In this document: one piece after another, positions 5,518 through 9,166 of the stretch
How the letters are laid out: each line of letters begins with the position of its first letter
How positions within the stretch are numbered: position 1 is the first letter of the stretch
NCBI GenBank assembly: GCA_036401755.1
Contig: DASWUD010000020.1
Coordinates: forward strand, 1 to 9,166
Direction: 5' to 3'
DNA: 9,166 nt
From: DASWUD01 sp036401755
GTDB lineage: Bacteria; Pseudomonadota; Gammaproteobacteria; Thiohalomonadales; Thiohalomonadaceae
Program-made: the position numbers and the translations under genes
Notes under the pieces: generated by a model
The model's input: the letters and a program-made list of their open reading frames with translations, nothing else
Databases searched by the model: none
What the model was told of the DNA's origin: nothing

Positions 5518-6408
5518 GTGGAACTGAAAGAGCTGTTGCGCACCTACCGGGAGCGCATCGAAACCGCACTCGACCACTGGCTCCCCGCCGAACACCAGAA
5601 ACCCGAACGCCTCCACCGCGCCATGCGCTACTCCACCCTCGATGGCGGGAAGCGGGTGCGGGCGGTGCTGGTTTATATGGCGGGCCAGCTGTTTGATGTT
5701 CCCCTTCGCAGGCTCGACGCTCCGGCGTGTGCGGTGGAGATGATTCACGCCTACTCGCTGATCCACGACGACCTGCCGGCCATGGACAACGATGATCTGC
5801 GCCGCGGCAAGCCAACCTGCCACAAGGCCTTTGACGACGCCACCGCCATCCTGGCCGGTGACGCACTCCAGGCCCTCGCCTTCGAGGTGCTGGCCCGTGA
5901 TGAGGCGATGGAGGCCACCCCCACCCAGCGGCTGAAGATGGTCACGGAGCTGGCCCAGGCCGCCGGTTCTGTGGGGATGGTCGGCGGCCAGGCCATCGAC
6001 ATGGAGGCAGTCGGTCATACCCTGACCCTGGAGGCACTGCAAACCATGCACCGTCACAAGACTGGCGCACTGCTGCGCGCCAGCATACGCCTGGGCGCCC
6101 TCTCCCACCCGGGCTTGAGCGCCGCGGAGCTAGAGCGGCTCGACACCTATGCCGATGCCATTGGCCTGGCCTTCCAGATCCGTGACGACATCCTCGATGT
6201 GGAGGCCGACACCGCTACCCTCGGTAAGCCACAAGGGTCGGATCAGGCACGCAATAAACCGACCTATACCTCCCTGCTCGGGCTGGAGGGGGCGCGGCAG
6301 AAGGCACACGAACTCCACACTGCAGCCCTCGCAAGCCTGACTGGTTTTGGCCCCAGTGCCGAACCTCTCCGCGGCATCGCCAGTTACATCGTCGAGCGCG
6401 CCTATTGA
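5518..6408 (+). CDS. ispA: (2E,6E)-farnesyl diphosphate synthase
   Basis: IspA condenses isopentenyl and dimethylallyl diphosphates to geranyl and then farnesyl diphosphate, feeding undecaprenyl phosphate, quinones and other isoprenoids. From the GTG at 5518 the product is 296 residues, close to E. coli IspA (299). Motifs in order are LDGGKRVRAVL (41-51), the first aspartate-rich motif DDLPAMDND (84-92, bacterial short-chain type), LRRGKPTCHKAF (94-105), ILAGDALQALAFE (111-123), GMVGGQAIDM (153-162), HKTGALL (180-186) and the second aspartate-rich motif IRDDILD (221-227). The HAYSLIH before the first motif is as I recall it from E. coli IspA, which argues for a C15 rather than a longer product. 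It is five bases from xseB, suggesting translational coupling, and 67 bases before dxs. Confidence 0.96.
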   Translation: MELKELLRTYRERIETALDHWLPAEHQKPERLHRAMRYSTLDGGKRVRAVLVYMAGQLFDVPLRRLDAPACAVEMIHAYSLIHDDLPAMDNDDLRRGKPTCHKAFDDATAILAGDALQALAFEVLARDEAMEATPTQRLKMVTELAQAAGSVGMVGGQAIDMEAVGHTLTLEALQTMHRHKTGALLRASIRLGALSHPGLSAAELERLDTYADAIGLAFQIRDDILDVEADTATLGKPQGSDQARNKPTYTSLLGLEGARQKAHELHTAALASLTGFGPSAEPLRGIASYIVERAY

Positions 6409-6475
6409 TGGTTGCCCTTGCATGGCACGCGCCGCGCCCTCATCATAGACGGTTTTCCGCTAGCCGTACCCAACG
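6409..6475 (+). other. ispA-dxs spacer
   Basis: These 67 bases hold no gene. No strong Shine-Dalgarno sequence precedes the dxs ATG (CCGTACCCAACG-ATG). A weak promoter-like pair, TTGCAT (6418-6423) and CATCAT (6441-6446) at 17-base spacing, is too poor to call. No terminator is seen, so read-through from ispA into dxs is likely. Confidence 0.6.
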
Positions 6476-8374
6476 ATGACGCCACATGCCACCCCTCCCC
6501 TGCTGGAGCGGGTCAACACTCCGGAAGAGCTGCGCAAGCTCGACATCGCCGAGTTGAAACAACTCGCCGATGAGTTGCGCAGCTTCATGATCGAATCAGT
6601 CAGTCGCACCGGCGGCCATCTTTCGTCCGGACTGGGCACGGTCGAGCTGACCATCGCCTTGCATCACGTCTTCAACACCCCCGCCGATCGACTGATCTGG
6701 GATGTGGGGCACCAAAGCTACCCCCACAAGATTCTGACCGGCCGGCGCGAGCGCATGAGCACCCTGCGCCAGAAGGACGGCCTCTCCGGCTTTCCCAAGC
6801 GCGACGAGAGCCCCTATGACGCCTTTGGTGTCGGCCACTCGAGTACATCGATCAGCGCCGCCCTCGGCATGGCCATCGCGGCCCAGAAAGAGGGGGCGGA
6901 TCGCAAGGTGATCGCTGTTATCGGTGATGGTGCCATGACCGCCGGGATGGCCTTCGAGGCACTCAACCACGCCGGCGATCTGGATGCCAACCTGCTGGTG
7001 ATCCTCAACGACAACGACATGTCGATCTCCGCCAACGTGGGGGGGCTCTCCAATTATCTGGCGCGCATCCTCTCCGGCAAGCTCTACTCCACCATGCGCG
7101 AGGGAAGCAAAAAGGTGCTGCAGCGTGTTCCCACCGTGTGGGAGCTGGCCAAGCGCGCCGAGGAGCATATGAAGGGGATGGTGGTCCCCGGCACCCTCTT
7201 CGAGGAGCTCGGCTTCAATTACATCGGCCCGGTGGATGGTCACGACCTCGATACCCTGATCAAGACGCTGACCAACCTGCGCGCCCTCAACGGCCCCCAA
7301 TTTCTCCACGTGGTCACCAAAAAGGGCAAGGGATATATCCCCGCCGAGGAGAACCCCTGCGCCTTCCACGGCGTCAGCACCTTCGATGCCGAGACCGGTG
7401 AGATGCGCACTAGCCATGGCAGCGGCCCCACCTATACCCAGGTGTTTGGTCAATGGCTGTGCGACATGGCCGCGGCCGATCAGCGCCTCATCGGCATCAC
7501 CCCGGCGATGCGCGAAGGCTCCGGGCTGGTCGAGTTCTCCGAACAGTATCCGGATCGCTACTACGACGTAGGCATCGCCGAGCAGCATGCGGTGACGCTG
7601 GCGGCCGGCCTCGCCTGCGAGGGACTCAAGCCGGTGGTGGCCATCTACTCCACCTTCCTGCAGCGCGCCTACGACCAGCTGATCCACGACGTGGCGCTGC
7701 AGAACCTGCCGGTGCTGTTTGCCATCGACCGTGCCGGCATCGTCGGCCCCGACGGCCCCACCCACGCCGGCAGTTTCGACCTCAGCTATCTGCGCTGCAT
7801 CCCCAACATGGTGGTGATGGCCCCCGCCGACGAGCGCGAGTGTCGCCAGTTGCTCTCCACCGGTTTCCTGCATAAGGGCCCGGCCGCCGTGCGCTATCCG
7901 CGCGGTAAAGGCCCCGGAACCTCGCCGCAGACTGATCTGTTGCCTCTGCCCATCGGCAAGGGTGAGATTCGCCGCAAAGGCAAGGGCATTGCGCTGCTTG
8001 CCTTCGGCATCCTGCTGGCACCTGCGCTGGAGGTCGCCGAAATCCTCGACGCCACCGTCGCCAACATGCGCTTCATCAAACCGCTCGACGAGGCACTGGT
8101 GCTGGAGCTGGCCAGACATCATCAGCTGCTGGTGACCCTGGAGGACAACGCGGTGGCGGGCGGTGCCGGCAGCGCCGTCAATGAACTGCTGGCCAGCCAC
8201 GGCATCACGCTGCCGGTGGTCCATCTCGGTCTGCCCGACCTGTTCCTCGAACACGGCAGTCGGGAAGGGATCCTGGCCGAATGCGGTCTCGATGCCGCAG
8301 GGCTCCTCACCCGCCTGCGCCCCCTCCTCGAAATGGTCACTTGCCAAACGGCAGTGGCTCACGTAAAGTCATAG
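6476..8374 (+). CDS. dxs: 1-deoxy-D-xylulose-5-phosphate synthase
   Basis: Dxs condenses pyruvate and glyceraldehyde 3-phosphate with thiamine diphosphate. This is the entry step of the MEP isoprenoid pathway; DXP also feeds thiamine and pyridoxal phosphate synthesis. The 632-residue product is full length (E. coli 620). Seen in order: SRTGGHLSSGLGTVEL (43-58, His48 in the active site), WDVGHQSYPHKILTGR (75-90), the thiamine diphosphate/magnesium motif from GDGAMTAG (150-157) to NDN (178-180), PVDGHD (252-257), DVGIAEQHAVT (364-374, with Glu369 matching the catalytic glutamate), GPDGPTHAG in the second half, and RFIKPLDE plus GGAGSAV in the C-terminal domain. The last dozen residues (after RLRPLLE) look like a slightly extended, unconserved tail. 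It sits in the conserved xseB-ispA-dxs order. Confidence 0.98.
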   Translation: MTPHATPPLLERVNTPEELRKLDIAELKQLADELRSFMIESVSRTGGHLSSGLGTVELTIALHHVFNTPADRLIWDVGHQSYPHKILTGRRERMSTLRQKDGLSGFPKRDESPYDAFGVGHSSTSISAALGMAIAAQKEGADRKVIAVIGDGAMTAGMAFEALNHAGDLDANLLVILNDNDMSISANVGGLSNYLARILSGKLYSTMREGSKKVLQRVPTVWELAKRAEEHMKGMVVPGTLFEELGFNYIGPVDGHDLDTLIKTLTNLRALNGPQFLHVVTKKGKGYIPAEENPCAFHGVSTFDAETGEMRTSHGSGPTYTQVFGQWLCDMAAADQRLIGITPAMREGSGLVEFSEQYPDRYYDVGIAEQHAVTLAAGLACEGLKPVVAIYSTFLQRAYDQLIHDVALQNLPVLFAIDRAGIVGPDGPTHAGSFDLSYLRCIPNMVVMAPADERECRQLLSTGFLHKGPAAVRYPRGKGPGTSPQTDLLPLPIGKGEIRRKGKGIALLAFGILLAPALEVAEILDATVANMRFIKPLDEALVLELARHHQLLVTLEDNAVAGGAGSAVNELLASHGITLPVVHLGLPDLFLEHGSREGILAECGLDAAGLLTRLRPLLEMVTCQTAVAHVKS

Positions 8375-8379
8375 ATAAT
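8374..8379 (+). promoter_or_regulatory. Weak -10-like hexamer before queD
   Basis: GATAAT matches TATAAT at five of six positions and lies in an AT-rich 20-base gap inside GC-rich DNA. It would start RNA near 8386, nine bases before the queD ATG. No -35 is visible at the proper spacing, and no Shine-Dalgarno sequence precedes queD. It could be an internal promoter for queD-folE2, or chance. Confidence 0.2.
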
Positions 8380-8394
8380 TAGTCAACTATCACC

Positions 8395-8784
8395 ATGACC
8401 GCTCGATATACCCTGAAGATTGTCACCGATTTTGCCTCCGCCCACTCGCTGCGCGACTATCCTGGAGAGTGCCGCAATCTCCACGGCCACAACTGGAAGG
8501 TGGAGGTGGAGGTGACCGCACACGAGTTGGACAACCTCGGCATGGGCTTGGATTTCAAGGTCATCAAACAGGCCGCGCGCAAGGCCACCGATGAGCTGGA
8601 CCACCGCTACCTCAACGAGGTGGCCCCCTTCGACCGGCTCAATCCGACCGCCGAGAATCTGGCCGCCCACCTCTTCCGCCGCATTGGCGAAGAGCTGAAT
8701 GATGCGCGGGTGAAGGTGAGTGCCATCACGCTGTGGGAAACCGAGCGGGCCTGCGTCCGTTATACAGAGGAAACCGAATTATGA
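8395..8784 (+). CDS. queD: 6-carboxy-5,6,7,8-tetrahydropterin synthase
   Basis: QueD converts dihydroneopterin triphosphate to 6-carboxytetrahydropterin, the second step from GTP to preQ0/preQ1 and queuosine in tRNA. The 129-residue product is the normal size for this tunnelling-fold enzyme. It shows zinc ligands His17 (FASAHSL), His30 and His32, and the motif CRNLHGH (26-32), that is CxxxHGH, with catalytic Cys26. Also present are ELDHRYLN (67-74, Asp69-His70), NPTAENLA (83-90) and LWETERA (113-119, Glu115 for pterin binding). The CxxxHGH spacing is that of bacterial QueD (PTPS-I). PTPS-III, the FolB bypass, has a glutamate-type motif in place of the cysteine, so a folate-bypass role is unlikely. 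It follows dxs by 20 bases and overlaps folE2 by ATGA. Confidence 0.93.
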   Translation: MTARYTLKIVTDFASAHSLRDYPGECRNLHGHNWKVEVEVTAHELDNLGMGLDFKVIKQAARKATDELDHRYLNEVAPFDRLNPTAENLAAHLFRRIGEELNDARVKVSAITLWETERACVRYTEETEL

Positions 8785-9166
8785 GCCACGTATGCGAACC
8801 CATCGCTGATGTCCAGAGCAGTGAAGACCTGCGCCGCATTCCCATCAACAAGGTGGGCATCAAGGATATCCGTCATCCGGTACGGGTGCAGGATCGCAGC
8901 GGCGGCGAACAGCACACCATCGCCAACTTCAACATGTACGTGAACCTTCCCCACAACTTCAAGGGGACGCACATGTCACGCTTCGTGGAGATCCTCAACC
9001 GCCACGAGCGCGAGATCTCGGTGAAGTCGTTCCGCGACATGCTCAAGGAGATGACCGTGCGGCTGGAGGCCGAGGCGGGCCACATCGAAATGGCCTTCCC
9101 CTACTTCGTCAACAAGAAGGCCCCCGTCTCCGGTGTCGAGAGCCTGATGGACTACGACGTCACCTT
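8781..9166 (+). CDS. folE2: GTP cyclohydrolase IB (FolE2), cut by the right window edge
   Basis: FolE2 opens and rearranges GTP to dihydroneopterin triphosphate, the first step of both folate and queuosine synthesis, and is the alternative to zinc-dependent FolE. I translated 128 residues by hand. The N-terminal half carries family wording: RRIPINKVGIKDIRHPV (18-34), NFNMYVNLPHNFKGTHMSRF (49-68), REISVKSF (77-84), FPYFVNKKAPVSG (106-118) and SLMDYDV (121-127). The family's metal-binding and catalytic Cys/His/Glu residues lie further along and are outside the window, so I cannot check that it is active. The ATG overlaps the queD stop as ATGA. Its product is the substrate of QueD, so the pair forms a two-step pathway unit. 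Confidence 0.93.
   Translation, partial: MSHVCEPIADVQSSEDLRRIPINKVGIKDIRHPVRVQDRSGGEQHTIANFNMYVNLPHNFKGTHMSRFVEILNRHEREISVKSFRDMLKEMTVRLEAEAGHIEMAFPYFVNKKAPVSGVESLMDYDVT

Noticed and set aside
5225..6108. Minus-strand frames of 213 and 204 codons opposite xseB and ispA
   Set aside because: They are mirror frames of two well-conserved genes and have no recognisable protein features.
6418..6446. Promoter between ispA and dxs (TTGCAT, 17 bases, CATCAT)
   Set aside because: Only three and four matches to the two hexamers; expected by chance.
8338..8356. Hairpin CAC-TTGCC / GGC-AGTG at the end of dxs as a terminator
   Set aside because: It is inside the dxs coding region, has a bulge and is not followed by a T-run.
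6596..8362. A 588-codon open frame antisense to dxs
   Set aside because: dxs on the plus strand has every family motif. The antisense frame is a by-product of GC-rich codon use; its translation is Gly/His/Gln-rich with no domain.
1..9166. Mobile element, defence system, CRISPR array, RNA gene or novel gene cluster
   Set aside because: No transposase, integrase, regular repeat-spacer pattern, tRNA-like fold or cluster of unknown genes was seen. Ten of the eleven genes belong to known families, nine of them core biosynthesis or nucleic-acid genes, and the eleventh is a single unrecognised barrel.

Overview
The window is ordinary chromosomal DNA, GC-rich and densely coding, of the kind found in a gammaproteobacterium. 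Two conserved gene blocks point there: pcnB-folK-(deoxynucleoside kinase)-panB-panC, and xseB-ispA-dxs. The placement of queD and folE2 behind dxs resembles what I would expect in Chromatiales-like sulfur-oxidising lineages, but that finer placement is inference only.

Left half (1-5109, minus strand, read right to left): an unrecognised outer-membrane beta-barrel protein (4345-5109), then pcnB (poly(A) polymerase I), folK (HPPK), a deoxynucleoside kinase, panB, and panC, which runs off the left edge. The kinase and panB overlap by ATGA. PanB uses 5,10-methylene-tetrahydrofolate, so folK and panB are linked metabolically. A 212-base gap between panB and panC holds an imperfect inverted repeat that resembles a dispersed intergenic element.

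Right half (5258-9166, plus strand): xseB (exonuclease VII small subunit), ispA (farnesyl diphosphate synthase), dxs (1-deoxyxylulose-5-phosphate synthase), queD (6-carboxytetrahydropterin synthase) and the first 128 codons of folE2 (GTP cyclohydrolase IB). Dxs and IspA are early and late steps of isoprenoid synthesis. FolE2 and QueD are consecutive steps from GTP toward preQ1/queuosine, and FolE2 also feeds folate. queD and folE2 overlap by ATGA.

The blocks diverge from a 148-base control region (5110-5257) with one plausible sigma70-type promoter in each direction and an inverted repeat over the leftward -35. The most interesting regulatory signal is at pcnB: an extended -10 motif placed so that transcription would start at the A of the pcnB ATG, with no Shine-Dalgarno sequence, which suggests a leaderless mRNA.

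I saw no CRISPR array, insertion sequence, phage gene, tRNA or rRNA, and no clear novel multi-gene system. The least understood protein is the outer-membrane barrel.
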